A stretch of DNA of 64,000 nt from Phycisphaerales bacterium. Lineage in GTDB: Bacteria; Planctomycetota; Phycisphaerae; Phycisphaerales; UBA1924. The DNA lies in assembly GCA_029260315.1 (NCBI GenBank), contig JAJDDM010000033.1, positions 1-64,000 on the forward strand, in the 5' to 3' direction. Both the position numbers and the translations under genes were made by a program. Positions 1 to 8,688 of the stretch are shown here, piece after piece (positions within the stretch are counted from its first letter, which is position 1; each line of letters starts with the position of its first letter). The notes beneath the pieces are model-generated. The model was not told the origin of the DNA, did not search any database, and saw only the letters and a list, made by a program, of their open reading frames with translations.

Positions 1-951
1 CAGCGCCGCGCGACCCGCCTCGGCCCAACCCCCTTGCGCATATCGACCTACCGCGTAGCTCACCAGCGCACGCTGGGGCGCCGAGGCGCGCTCGGGGTCG
101 AAGTCGTCGCTCGTCGGGTTGTATGTGCCGCGCAGGCTCGCGCCGATGATCTCGCTCGTCCGCAGCCCGTCGAGATACGCCGCGAGGCCGTCGCCCATCT
201 CGCGGAGTGCTGCGGTGGTGATCTCGGCGGTCTGGATGACCCGCCCGCCGCGCTTGAGGAACACGGGCGCCGCCTCGGGGTCGGGCTGGGCCATGTGCGT
301 GACACCGAAGCGATAGAACACGAACCCGTCGTCGCGAAGCTCCTCGACGGGCCGCAGCCCGCCCGCGGCGTTGTCGCCCAACGCCCCGACGAGCGAGCGG
401 TATGCCCAGCCGGGCGAGGTCCGATTCAGCAGCATCTTGGAGGGGAACGCCACGCCCAGGCGCGTGCCGAGTCGCACGCCCACTCCCTCGATCCCCGGCG
501 TGATCTCCATCGTCGCGTCGGTCAGCGTTTCGGGCTCGAACGGCGTCAGCGGATGGGCCAGCTCCAGGCTCAGCGTCGCCCCTGCGCCGAGGGCCTGCAT
601 GCGCTCTTGAAGCCTTGCGTCCTCGGGCACGCCGAGTCGCCGCTGGGCGTCGCGCATTGCGCCGGCCAGGGCCTCTCGCACGCACGCGCCGCGCGTGGTG
701 CTCTCGCCGCGTCCGAGAATCATGCCCGAACCGCGCAGCAGCACCGCCGCGGCGGGGACGCCCGCCTCATCAGGTGCTCGCGAAGCATCCCAGGCATCAA
801 GGGCCTCGCGCGTTTGCCGAAAGACCTGGAGCGCCCGGGCCGGATCGATCGGATCCTGGGCCATCGCCCGCCCTTGGCCTGTGAGTCCGAGAACAATGAG
901 CCCCGCGAGAATCGTTGCGTTTCGAGGCCAGCGCGCGCTGATTCGCGGCAA
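1..951 (-). CDS. Exported protein of unknown function, C-terminus cut by window edge
   Basis: Read directly on the minus strand; an open frame runs from about 951 off the left edge, so the C-terminus is missing. A TTG at 951 gives an N-terminus with several Arg followed by a hydrophobic stretch (ILAGLIVLGLTG) and a small-residue cleavage region before MAQD, i.e. a plausible Sec signal peptide; the ATG at 864 would remove it. Codon bias fits a real gene: the plus-strand frames over it are shadows. The middle part (SLELAHPLTPF ... PGIEGVGVRLGTRLGVAFP) is faintly like the strand pattern of AMMECR1-domain proteins, but this is only a resemblance. The visible C-terminal part (PQRALVSYAVGRYAQGG) may begin another domain. 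Function unknown. Confidence 0.7.
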   Translation of the reverse strand, partial: MPRISARWPRNATILAGLIVLGLTGQGRAMAQDPIDPARALQVFRQTREALDAWDASRAPDEAGVPAAAVLLRGSGMILGRGESTTRGACVREALAGAMRDAQRRLGVPEDARLQERMQALGAGATLSLELAHPLTPFEPETLTDATMEITPGIEGVGVRLGTRLGVAFPSKMLLNRTSPGWAYRSLVGALGDNAAGGLRPVEELRDDGFVFYRFGVTHMAQPDPEAAPVFLKRGGRVIQTAEITTAALREMGDGLAAYLDGLRTSEIIGASLRGTYNPTSDDFDPERASAPQRALVSYAVGRYAQGGWAEAGRAAL

Positions 952-1099
952 CAGCCCCGCACCAACCCGGCGTATCTGGTACCATGCGGATCGTGCGTGA
1001 GAGCCCCAGAAGGGCGATCGGGCTGGCCTGAGGTTCAAGGAGGATCTTCGGCACGGATCTTGAATGGAGTCTTTCGACAACTCCAGACAGGATCGCACT

Positions 1100-1180
1100 A
1101 TGTCCAAAATCCTCGTCGTGACCAGCCACCAGCGCAAGGTCGCCATCCTCTGCCTCCTGAGCTTCCTGGCCCTCTGCTAG
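1100..1180 (+). CDS. Possible 26-residue hydrophobic peptide
   Basis: A short ATG-to-TAG frame in the gap between the truncated gene and ribosomal protein S1 encodes a basic N-terminus (MSKILVVTSHQRK) followed by a hydrophobic C-terminal segment (VAILCLLSFLALC), like a small membrane peptide or a leader. No convincing Shine-Dalgarno sequence sits at the right distance; a strong AAGGAGG lies about 60 bases upstream. Nothing else supports expression, so this is only a candidate. The rest of 952-1377 holds no other gene that I can see. Confidence 0.2.
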   Translation: MSKILVVTSHQRKVAILCLLSFLALC

Positions 1181-1305
1181 AAGCCGCGCCAGACTCGAGA
1201 GTTCAACCCCCGAGCGTTCGAGCCGTGGGACGAGCGTCCCGCGTGCTATTCGGACCTCAGCGATCCGGGTTCGCCCGCGCTTTGCCAAGCCCAGCATGGT
1301 ACCGA

Positions 1306-1338
1306 CGAAAAACGCCCCGCCATTGCAGACGAGGCGTG
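1306..1338 (-). terminator. Candidate intrinsic terminator after the S1 gene
   Basis: On the minus strand, about 40 bases past the S1 stop codon, ACGCCTC can pair with GGGGCGT (one G-T pair) across a 12-base loop, and the 3' arm runs straight into TTTTT. Position and orientation fit the end of the S1 transcript. The stem is short and the loop rather large, so the call is moderate. Confidence 0.4.
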
Positions 1339-1377
1339 TGGTGGTTGTGTCCGGGTCGCGTTCCTGAACTCGACGGG

Positions 1378-3150
1378 TTAGAGCGAGATCTTGTCGGTGC
1401 CAAGCGAGCCGTGGTCGCCCATGCCGCCTGAGCTGGGCCCGACGTCCGGGCCTCGCACGCCGCCGTCGCCACCCTCGTCGCCGTCCATGCCGGTGGAGTC
1501 GCCCCACTGGGCCCGCTTGAGGCTGAGGCCGATCTTTCGGTCGGCGATATCGACCCGCAGGATCTTGACGTCGATCTCCTCGCCGGGCTTGACGACCTCC
1601 TGCGGATTCTCGACCTTGTGGTCGGCGAGCTCAGAGATGTGCAGCAGGCCCTCGAGATCGCCCTCGAGCTCGACGAAGACGCCGAAGTTGGTGATCTTGG
1701 TGACGTGCCCGCGGACGACCATGCCCGGCTTGTAGGCGTCGGGGATGGCGTGGAGCCAGGGGTCCTCGGTGAGCTGCTTCATGCCGAGGCTGATGCGCTG
1801 CTTCTCCTGGTCGACCTCGAGGATGACGCACTCGACCTCGTCGCCCTTGGTGACCATCTCGTTGGGATGGGTGATCTTCTTGGTCCAGGACATGTCGGAG
1901 ATGTGGAGCAGGCCGTCGATACCGGGTTCGATCTCGACGAACGCGCCGTAGTTGGCGAGATTCCGCACGGCCCCGCTGATGACGGTGCCGGTCGGGTAGC
2001 GCTCGCTGACGAGTTCCCAGGGGTTGACCTCGACCTGCTTCATGCCGAGGCTGATCTCGTTCTTGTTCTTGTCGATGTCCAGGACGACGACCTCGACCTC
2101 CTCGCCGGCGCTGACGATCTCGGAGGGATGGTTGACGCGCCGGGTCCAGGACATCTCGGAGATGTGGACCAGGCCCTCGATGCCCTCCTCGAGCTTGATG
2201 AATGCGCCGTAGGACATGAGGCTGACGACCTCGCCCTTGATCCGCGCGCCGACCGGGTAGCGGGCCTCGATCTCGTCCCACGGGCTCGCCTCGAGCTGCT
2301 TGAGCCCCAGGGCGATCTTCTCCTTGTCGCGGTTGATATCCAGCACCTTGACCTTGACCCGCTGGTCGATCTTGACCACCTCCGAGGGGTGGTTGACCCT
2401 GCCCCAGGACATGTCGGTGATGTGCAGCAGGCCGTCGATCCCGCCGAGATCGACAAACGCGCCGAAGTCGGCGATGTTTTTCACCGTGCCCTCGATCGTC
2501 TGGCCTTCCTCGAGCGTGGAGAGCAGGCGGTCCTTGGCTTCTTCGCGTTCGGACTCGATGAGCCGACGCCGGCTGATGACGATGTTCCGACGCTCCTCGT
2601 CGATCTTGAGGATCTGCGCCCGGATCTTGCGACCGATGAACTCGCCGATGTCGCTCGGGCGGCGGATATCTACCTGGCTGGCGGGCAGGAAGACCGGCAC
2701 GCCGATATCGACCAGCAGGCCGCCCTTGATCTTGCGCATGACGATGCCGTCGACGACGTCGTCCTCGTTGGTGGTGTCGATGATCCGCTGCCAGTTGATG
2801 ATCCGCAGGGCCTTGCGGTGGCTGAGCTGGATGAGCCCGCTGTCGCCCTCGATCTCTTCGAGCAGGACATCGACGTTGTCGCCGATGGCGCAGGACTGCC
2901 CGGACTCCTGGAACTCCTGCTTGGGCACCAGGCCCTCAGACTTGAGCCCGACCTCGACGACCACGTCGTCGCCGGCGTTGCCCATCACGCGCCCCTTGAG
3001 CAGCTTGCCCGGGGCGACGTCCTGGATCTCGTCGCTCAGCAAGGCGTCCATCTCACCCGCGGCGACCTCGTCCCCGAACGCCTCGGCGATCATCGATTGG
3101 GCCTCGCTGTCATCGAGCCCCAAAGAGGCGATCAGTGTCTCGTCAACCAT
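1378..3150 (-). CDS. rpsA: 30S ribosomal protein S1
   Basis: 590 residues with six consecutive S1/OB-fold RNA-binding repeats, roughly at 46-112, 130-196, 216-284, 301-370, 387-457 and 474-543. Repeats 3-6 carry the diagnostic pattern GxFVxL..GIDGLLHISDMSW...HPSE. It binds mRNA on the 30S subunit and helps initiation. The C-terminal tail after residue 545 is Gly/Asp-rich and low complexity. The ATG at 3150 is chosen because AAGGAA lies just upstream and the protein then begins MVDETL; the frame stays open upstream to 3294 but that part reads as junk. Six repeats is the usual full-length bacterial form. Monocistronic here; about 260 bases of leader separate it from the next gene. Confidence 0.96.
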   Translation of the reverse strand: MVDETLIASLGLDDSEAQSMIAEAFGDEVAAGEMDALLSDEIQDVAPGKLLKGRVMGNAGDDVVVEVGLKSEGLVPKQEFQESGQSCAIGDNVDVLLEEIEGDSGLIQLSHRKALRIINWQRIIDTTNEDDVVDGIVMRKIKGGLLVDIGVPVFLPASQVDIRRPSDIGEFIGRKIRAQILKIDEERRNIVISRRRLIESEREEAKDRLLSTLEEGQTIEGTVKNIADFGAFVDLGGIDGLLHITDMSWGRVNHPSEVVKIDQRVKVKVLDINRDKEKIALGLKQLEASPWDEIEARYPVGARIKGEVVSLMSYGAFIKLEEGIEGLVHISEMSWTRRVNHPSEIVSAGEEVEVVVLDIDKNKNEISLGMKQVEVNPWELVSERYPTGTVISGAVRNLANYGAFVEIEPGIDGLLHISDMSWTKKITHPNEMVTKGDEVECVILEVDQEKQRISLGMKQLTEDPWLHAIPDAYKPGMVVRGHVTKITNFGVFVELEGDLEGLLHISELADHKVENPQEVVKPGEEIDVKILRVDIADRKIGLSLKRAQWGDSTGMDGDEGGDGGVRGPDVGPSSGGMGDHGSLGTDKISL

Positions 3151-3413
3151 GGATGTTCCTTCGTTCGTGCTCGCCGACGAGCCCTGCCGGGGGTCGGCTG
3201 GCGGCTGGCACGATCCTCGCCCCCGCGTGGCGCGGGGGCGACCCATTGTCGGGCGGTAAAAAACGCCTCCCCGAGCGCCACGCGGACCACCCACGTGCCA
3301 CGCTCCCGGCGGGGACTCTGTGACCCCAACGATAGCCCATTACCCCTGCGCCGAAAAGGGTTTCCGCCGAACTAATCGTGGAACGGCCCGACCGAAGGCT
3401 CGTACTGGTCCGC

Positions 3414-3803
3414 TTAGGAGCCGGTCGATCCGTGCTCCAACTCCTGGAGGATTTCCACCAACCGGCGATCAAACGCGCCGCGGGCCAGCGCCCCATCTGC
3501 TCCGGCCTCGTGCGCCTCGCGCAGCAGATCCTCGCGCACATGCGGCCCGAAGCAGAGGATCCGGATCGACCCGCCCTGCTCATGGGCCCGCGCCGCCCGG
3601 ACCATCTCGATCCCCCGCTCCTCGGTTTCCAGGTCGACGATCAGCCCGCGGACCTCGCCTTCTTGCAGGCGCTGGTCGAGGGTCTCGATATCGCGGACCG
3701 GGCGGCAGGCGATGCCCGCGTCCTCGGCGGTCCGTTTGATCCGCGTGGCCCAGACAAGATCGCTCGCGAGATAGAGAATCACGGATGCCTCCCGGCCTAG
3801 CAT
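3414..3803 (-). CDS. Receiver-like (pseudo-receiver) domain protein
   Basis: 129 residues with the alternating strand/helix pattern of a CheY-like receiver: ILYLASDLVWATRIKRTAEDAG, then GLIVDLETEERGIEMVRAAR, then IRILCFGPHVREDLLREAHEAGADGALARGAF. The Asp in LIVDLE is at the place of the phospho-acceptor, but the usual acidic pair at the N-terminus and the Lys near the C-terminus (KP motif) are absent, so normal phosphotransfer is doubtful. No output domain and no kinase nearby. The ATG at 3803 is preferred over the open frame extending to 3980. It is divergent from glutamate dehydrogenase, about 160 bases apart. Alternative: a stand-alone sensor domain that has lost phosphorylation. Confidence 0.75.
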   Translation of the reverse strand: MLGREASVILYLASDLVWATRIKRTAEDAGIACRPVRDIETLDQRLQEGEVRGLIVDLETEERGIEMVRAARAHEQGGSIRILCFGPHVREDLLREAHEAGADGALARGAFDRRLVEILQELEHGSTGS

Positions 3804-3964
3804 ATTGACCACACCCCGCGCGTGCGGGTTGGGGATGGTTGATTTCGAATCTGGAACTGTTTTCGTGTGTGTGAGGTCGTGAGAGTGTTGGATCCGTGCG
3901 CGCTGCGATTCGAGCCCGCCGCGACAGGCAACGCCCCACCGCCCGCCACCAGGTGAGTCCATCG

Positions 3965-5353
3965 ATGAGCACCGCGACAACGCCCGAGTCCTCCAGTTCC
4001 CGCGTCCCCGGCGTGCGCTGGGATCCGGTCTTCGATGAGCTCGGGTTCCCCGAGGATCCCGAGAACCTCTACACCCAGACGGTCGCGACGATGCTCGAGA
4101 GCGCAGAAACAGTCGCGCTCCCGCACCGTGTGAAGATCATCCTCGCCCAGCCCAAGAATGAGTTCATGGTGCACTTCCCGGTCCGCATGGACGACGGGCA
4201 CCACCGCCTGTTCAAGGGCTACCGCGTCCAGCACAACAACGCGCTGGGCCCGTACAAGGGCGGCCTGCGGTTTCACCCCAACATCCACCTCGACGACGTC
4301 AAGAGCCTCGCGCTCATGATGACGATCAAGACCTCGCTTGTCCGTTTGCCGCTGGGCGGCGGCAAGGGCGGCGTCAAGTGCGACCCGCGCGCCCTCAGCG
4401 AGGGCGAGCTCCAGCGCGTCGCGAGGCGCTTCACCACTGCGATCCTCAACGACATCGGCCCGGACTACGACATCCCCGCGCCCGACGTCGGCACCAACGC
4501 CCAGGTCATGGCCTGGATCGCGGACACCTATCAGATGTCCACGAACAACCGCACCAGCACCGAGGCCATGCGCGTGGTCACGGGCAAGCCCGTCGAGATC
4601 GGCGGCTCGCTCGGGCGCAACAAGGCCACCGGGCAGGGCGTCGTGGACACCCTCGTCGAGATGCTCCCGGCGCTGGATATGCCCATGACCGACCTGCGCG
4701 TCAGCGTCCAGGGTTGGGGCAACGTGGGCTCCTGGGCCGGGCGGATCCTCGAGAAGAAGGGCGCCAAGGTCGTCTCGGTCATGGACCACACCGGCGTGCT
4801 CCACAACGACCACGGATTCGACTGCGAGGCCCTCACCGAGTACTGCATGGAGCACGGCGGCATCGCCGGCTTCGAGAAGCACGCCAGCGCAAGCGCCAGC
4901 GGCAAAAACCCGGGCCTCGGCGGCGAGGTCGTCAGCCTCGAGGAGTTCTACACCAACCCCGTGGACATCTTCATCCCCGCCGCTCTCGAGCAGATGGTCA
5001 AGACCCGCGAGGCAGAGATGATCCAGTGCAAGGTCGTGATCGAGGGCGCCAACGGCCCGGTAACGCCCGACGCCGACGAGATCCTCGAAAGGCGCGGCAT
5101 TCCGGTCATCCCCGACATCCTTGCCAACGCCGGCGGCGTGACCGTCAGCCACTTCGAGTGGGTGCAGAACAAGACCAACCACATGTGGACCGAGGAGTTC
5201 GTCGACGCCGAGCTCAACCGCTACATGGTGATGGCTGCCCGCCGGACGCTGCTGGCCAGGCAGAAGTTCGGCGTGCCGCTGCGCAAGGCCGCGTACTGCT
5301 CGGCCCTGGCGCACATCGGCGATGTCTATCGCGTCCGCGGCATCTTCCCCTGA
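3965..5353 (+). CDS. gdhA: Glutamate dehydrogenase (Glu/Leu/Phe/Val family)
   Basis: 462 residues. Interconverts glutamate and 2-oxoglutarate plus ammonia, in the cytoplasm, linking nitrogen assimilation to the TCA cycle. The N-terminal substrate domain has GPYKGGLRFHP (Lys98) and LPLGGGKGGVKCDP (catalytic Lys134), then PAPDVGT; the C-terminal Rossmann domain has VQGWGNVGSWAG. Length is somewhat above the ~420 residues of many hexameric bacterial GDHs, with about 25 extra residues at the N-terminus and an extra loop (HASASASGKNPGLGGE). The ATG at 3965 is chosen because AGGTGAG lies upstream and the sequence then starts MSTATTPE; the frame is open to 3896. Whether it uses NAD or NADP cannot be told by eye. 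It converges with the SDR gene 12 bases downstream. Confidence 0.94.
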   Translation: MSTATTPESSSSRVPGVRWDPVFDELGFPEDPENLYTQTVATMLESAETVALPHRVKIILAQPKNEFMVHFPVRMDDGHHRLFKGYRVQHNNALGPYKGGLRFHPNIHLDDVKSLALMMTIKTSLVRLPLGGGKGGVKCDPRALSEGELQRVARRFTTAILNDIGPDYDIPAPDVGTNAQVMAWIADTYQMSTNNRTSTEAMRVVTGKPVEIGGSLGRNKATGQGVVDTLVEMLPALDMPMTDLRVSVQGWGNVGSWAGRILEKKGAKVVSVMDHTGVLHNDHGFDCEALTEYCMEHGGIAGFEKHASASASGKNPGLGGEVVSLEEFYTNPVDIFIPAALEQMVKTREAEMIQCKVVIEGANGPVTPDADEILERRGIPVIPDILANAGGVTVSHFEWVQNKTNHMWTEEFVDAELNRYMVMAARRTLLARQKFGVPLRKAAYCSALAHIGDVYRVRGIFP

Positions 5354-5365
5354 GCAACCCCGCGC

Positions 5366-6148
5366 TCACGGGTACTCCTGTCGCACCGCCCGAATCACGG
5401 CGTCGTTGATGTGGATATGCGCCGGCTGGCTCACGACAAAGCCGATCAGGCGAGCAACGTCGGCGGGCTCCAGCACCGGCCCGATCCGTTCCATGAACTC
5501 GCCGAAGCTCTTGGGGTCATACCCCGCGACGCTCTGGAACTCGCTCTTGACAACGCCCGGCTCGATCAGCGAGACCCGCACGCCGCGAGGCCCGATCTCC
5601 CGGCGCATCGCCTCGGCGAGCGAGTGCAGGGCGAACTTCGTTCCGCCGTACATCGAGCTGAACGGCGAGATGTGCCGACCGACGTTGGAGCCGAGCACAA
5701 CGATGTCACGCGGCGATCTCAGCCAGGCGTCCCCGTCCTCGGTCTTCGGGCCCGCCTCGACCATCCGCCTGGCCGCCGCACGCATGAGCAGAGCCGCCCC
5801 CAAGAGATTCGTTCGAATCAGGTCCTCCCACTCGCTGGCGTCGCTGGTGAAAACCGATCCCGCGAGCCCCCGCCCGGCGTTGACGACGACCAGATCCGCC
5901 TCGCGCCCGAACCGCTCGCGGGCCGCGTCGAGCATCTCATCGACGACCTTCGCGTCGCCCGCGTCGCCCGCGACGATCTCGGCGTCGTTTTCACCAATCT
6001 CATCACGCAGCTCGCGCAGGCGATCCTCGCGCCGAGCATTCAGAACGACCCTGGCGCCACGCTCCGCGAGATCCATCGCCACCGCCCGCCCGATCCCGGC
6101 ACTGGCTCCGGAGATAACAGCGATCCGATCTTTCAACTCATCGCTCAT
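5366..6148 (-). CDS. Short-chain dehydrogenase/reductase
   Basis: 260 residues, a single classical SDR domain. The cofactor motif SGASAGIG is near residue 15, NAG near residue 90, a catalytic Ser in the VLGSNVG region and YGGTK gives the catalytic Tyr-x3-Lys. The Arg residues after the second strand (LNARRED) suggest NADP preference. C-terminal segment has PGVVKSEF, as in SDRs acting on ketones or sugars. Substrate cannot be inferred. The ATG at 6148 is preferred; the frame extends upstream to 6223 but would overlap the start region of the divergent endonuclease IV gene. Confidence 0.9.
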   Translation of the reverse strand: MSDELKDRIAVISGASAGIGRAVAMDLAERGARVVLNARREDRLRELRDEIGENDAEIVAGDAGDAKVVDEMLDAARERFGREADLVVVNAGRGLAGSVFTSDASEWEDLIRTNLLGAALLMRAAARRMVEAGPKTEDGDAWLRSPRDIVVLGSNVGRHISPFSSMYGGTKFALHSLAEAMRREIGPRGVRVSLIEPGVVKSEFQSVAGYDPKSFGEFMERIGPVLEPADVARLIGFVVSQPAHIHINDAVIRAVRQEYP

Positions 6149-6258
6149 GGATCGATCGTAGAGCGTGCTGCCCGAGAGCACCCATCGCACCGGCCACGGA
6201 TCCCAACTCCGCCCCTTTGCCACTCTGCCATTCTGCCCCTTGCCCTCTATCCTCCGCC

Positions 6259-7191
6259 ATGTTCGGATCCCACCTGTCGATCGCCGGCGGCATGCACAAC
6301 GCGCTGCTCGAGGCCGAGAAGCTCGCGCTCGACGCCGTGCAGGTCTTCACGAAGAACCAGCAGCAGTGGAAGGTCAAGCCGCTGGGCGATCGGGGCGTCG
6401 CCGAGTGGAATCTCCACCGCGACCGCCTCGCCTTCCAGGATCGCGTCGTCAGCCACGCGTCGTACCTGATCAACCTCGCCAGCCCCGACAATGCGCTCTG
6501 GAAGAAGTCAATCGACCTAATGACGATCGAGATCGAGCGTTGCGAGGCCCTCGGCATCCGCTATCTCGTGCATCATCCCGGCGCGTTCACTACCTCGACC
6601 GCCGACGAGGGCCTTACCCGCATCGCCAAGGCATACCAGACACTCCTGTCACGGACCGAGGGCTTCCGGACGATCCTCTGCCTGGAGAACACCGTCGGCT
6701 CGGGGTCGAATCTCGGGCGGACCTTTGACGAGCTCGCCGACTTGCGCGCCCGCATCCTCGAACTCTCGTCGGAGCCCGAGCGTGTCGCCTACTGCTTCGA
6801 TACCTGCCACGCCCACGCCGCCGGGTACGACATGTCCACCCGCCCCGGCGGCGAGTTCGTCCTCGACCTGTTCGACCAGCTCTGCGGCCTTGCCAACCTC
6901 AAGGTCATGCACCTCAACGACTCCAAGGGCGAGCTCGGCTCCCGGCGCGATCGGCACGCCCACATCGGCGAGGGCACCCTCGCCAGCGGCGTCTCGAAAA
7001 AGGCCCTCTCCAGCTCCGGATTCGCCGCCGTCGTCAACCACCCGGCTCTGCGTGATATCCCCAAGATCCTGGAGACCCCCAAGGAGACGACCGAGGCGGG
7101 GACGCCCATGGACAGGATCAACCTCCGCCGCCTCACTCGCCTGATCGAGGCGGAAAATCGACCGAACTCGCCCGCCCCGAACGCCCGATAG
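6259..7191 (+). CDS. nfo: Endonuclease IV (AP endonuclease)
   Basis: 310 residues, a TIM-barrel metal-dependent AP endonuclease of base-excision repair that cuts 5' of abasic sites. Signatures: GSHLSIAGGMHNAL at the N-terminus, HHPGAF, LCLENTVGSGSNLGR, CFDTCHAHAAGYD and HLNDSKGELGSRRDRHAHIGEG, which supply the His, Glu and Asp ligands of the trinuclear zinc site. Length is slightly above the usual 280-300 because of a C-terminal tail (RLIEAENRPNSPAPNAR). The ATG at 6259 gives the canonical MFGSHLS start; the upstream part of the frame is not homologous. First of several plus-strand genes. Confidence 0.95.
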   Translation: MFGSHLSIAGGMHNALLEAEKLALDAVQVFTKNQQQWKVKPLGDRGVAEWNLHRDRLAFQDRVVSHASYLINLASPDNALWKKSIDLMTIEIERCEALGIRYLVHHPGAFTTSTADEGLTRIAKAYQTLLSRTEGFRTILCLENTVGSGSNLGRTFDELADLRARILELSSEPERVAYCFDTCHAHAAGYDMSTRPGGEFVLDLFDQLCGLANLKVMHLNDSKGELGSRRDRHAHIGEGTLASGVSKKALSSSGFAAVVNHPALRDIPKILETPKETTEAGTPMDRINLRRLTRLIEAENRPNSPAPNAR

Positions 7192-7260
7192 AACCGCGGA
7201 TCGAACCCCACGCTGCGGGGCGGCGTTCGTATGGTCCAGGCACCAGGGAGGCGGAACTAC

Positions 7261-8274
7261 ATGGATCGCAGCTGGGGAGTTTTCAGGATGTCACGGGCCT
7301 TGGGCCTGATCGCCGCTGGGGGCGCAATGCACGCCTGTGCCGCCCCGGATCCCTACGCCGCGACGCGGTCCGAGACCGTGACGCCGACCCGGCGCGTCGG
7401 CACCAGCCAGGTCGAGCGAGCTCGCTCCCTCGAACGCGCCGGCGACCTGACCGGCGCCCTGGACATGTTCGAGCGGGCGATCGAGTTCAATCCAGAGTTG
7501 ACCGTCGCGTACCTCGGTGCGGGCGATATCTATCGCAAGCGGGGCGATTTCAGTGCCGCCGAGCGTCACTACTCCGAGGCCGCGCAGATCGAGCCCCGCA
7601 ACTTCGACGCCCAGTACCTCCACGGCCTGTCGCTGCAACTGCTCAACCGCCTCGCCGAGGCGGTTCGCGCCTACCTGCGCGCCCTGGCCGTTCGCCCCAA
7701 CGACGTCAACGCGAATCTGAATATCGCGACCGCGTACCTCCAGATGGAAGAGCCGCGCCAGGCGCTGGTGTACGGCGTGCGCGCCGTGCGCATCGACGGC
7801 AACAGCGGCCCGGCCCGCGCGAACCTGGGAGCAATCTACGCGGCACTGGGTCGCTACGAGGCCGCGGTCGCCGAGTTCCAGCAGGCCGCCGAGTTGATGG
7901 AGCTCACGCCCGAGCTGCTTCTCAATCTCGCCGACGCCCTCTCCCGCACCGGGCGGCACGACGAGGCGATCAACACGCTCCAGCAGGTCATCCGCACCAA
8001 GCCCGGCGCGATCGCCTATGAGCGCCTCGGAGCCGCGGCGTTCCGCCAGCGCGATTACGAGGGCGCCCAGGAAGCCTTCGAGCTCGCCCTGGAGTTCAAC
8101 CGCTCGCACTACCCCGCGCTCAACGGCCTGGCGGTCTGCCGCCTCAACGCGTACGTCTGGTCCGAGCAGACCGATCAGGCGAGCAAGGACGAGGCGGTGC
8201 GGTTGCTCCGCCGGAGCCTGCAGATCGAGCCGAACCAGCCGCGGATTGTGGAGCTGCTGCGCCGGTATAGCTGA
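7261..8274 (+). CDS. Exported TPR-repeat protein, possible lipoprotein
   Basis: 337 residues. A hydrophobic N-terminus (RALGLIAAGGAMHAC) ends in a Cys that may be a lipobox, though MHAC is not a textbook one; cleavage as an ordinary signal peptide is the alternative. From about residue 50 on it is a chain of 7-8 tetratricopeptide repeats, e.g. AERHYSEAAQIEPRNFDAQYLHGLSLQLLNR and AVAEFQQAAELMELTPELLLNLADALSRTGR, ending near QIEPNQPRIVELLRRYS. Such repeats bind partner proteins. The ATG at 7261 has GGGAGG about 10 bases upstream; an in-frame ATG also lies at 7231. Role unknown. Confidence 0.85.
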   Translation: MDRSWGVFRMSRALGLIAAGGAMHACAAPDPYAATRSETVTPTRRVGTSQVERARSLERAGDLTGALDMFERAIEFNPELTVAYLGAGDIYRKRGDFSAAERHYSEAAQIEPRNFDAQYLHGLSLQLLNRLAEAVRAYLRALAVRPNDVNANLNIATAYLQMEEPRQALVYGVRAVRIDGNSGPARANLGAIYAALGRYEAAVAEFQQAAELMELTPELLLNLADALSRTGRHDEAINTLQQVIRTKPGAIAYERLGAAAFRQRDYEGAQEAFELALEFNRSHYPALNGLAVCRLNAYVWSEQTDQASKDEAVRLLRRSLQIEPNQPRIVELLRRYS

Positions 8275-8290
8275 GCGCTACGCTTGGCGC

Positions 8291-8671
8291 ATGCCTGATT
8301 CGTCGCTCCTCGAAGCCTTCGAAACCCCCACCGATACTCCCTTCGTCATTGAGCACGTCGCCGAGGAGTTCACCAGCCTCTGCCCCAAGACCGGGCACCC
8401 CGACTTCGGCACGGTCACGATCCGCTTCCAGCCGCGCCCGGCCTCTGCCGGCGGCACTTGCGTCGAGCTCAAGAGCTTGAAACTCTACCTCCAGAGCTTC
8501 CGCGACGAGGGCGCGTTCTACGAGAAGGTCACCAACCTCATCCGCGACGACCTCGCCGAGCTCATGAACCCCGCATGGCTGCGCGTCCGCACCGACTGGA
8601 AGGGCCGAGGCGGGATCCGCAGCACCATCACCGCCGACTATGGCCCATCGCACGATCCACCCGAGCGTTGA
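8291..8671 (+). CDS. queF: preQ0 reductase (7-cyano-7-deazaguanine reductase)
   Basis: 126 residues, the short unimodular QueF type of the tunneling-fold superfamily. It reduces preQ0 to preQ1 with NADPH in queuosine biosynthesis. Diagnostic features: FTSLCPKTGHPDFGTVTI with the catalytic Cys that forms the thioimide, and ELKSLKLYLQSFRDEGAFYEK, the QueF signature, followed by RTDWKGRGGIRSTI. The start at 8291 follows the TPR stop by 16 bases. No preQ1 riboswitch-like structure was seen upstream and no other queuosine gene is in the window. Confidence 0.96.
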   Translation: MPDSSLLEAFETPTDTPFVIEHVAEEFTSLCPKTGHPDFGTVTIRFQPRPASAGGTCVELKSLKLYLQSFRDEGAFYEKVTNLIRDDLAELMNPAWLRVRTDWKGRGGIRSTITADYGPSHDPPER

Positions 8672-8688
8672 ATCAGCGCCCGCACATC

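Noticed and set aside
1618-3375. 585-codon plus-strand frame over rpsA
   Set aside because: Antisense of the S1 repeats; its periodic look (VGDVQQAVD) only mirrors the repeat structure of S1.
3797-5314. 505-codon minus-strand frame over gdhA
   Set aside because: Antisense shadow; gdhA has all family motifs on the other strand.
8275-8290. preQ1 riboswitch before queF
   Set aside because: Only 16 bases separate queF from the TPR gene; there is no room and no motif.
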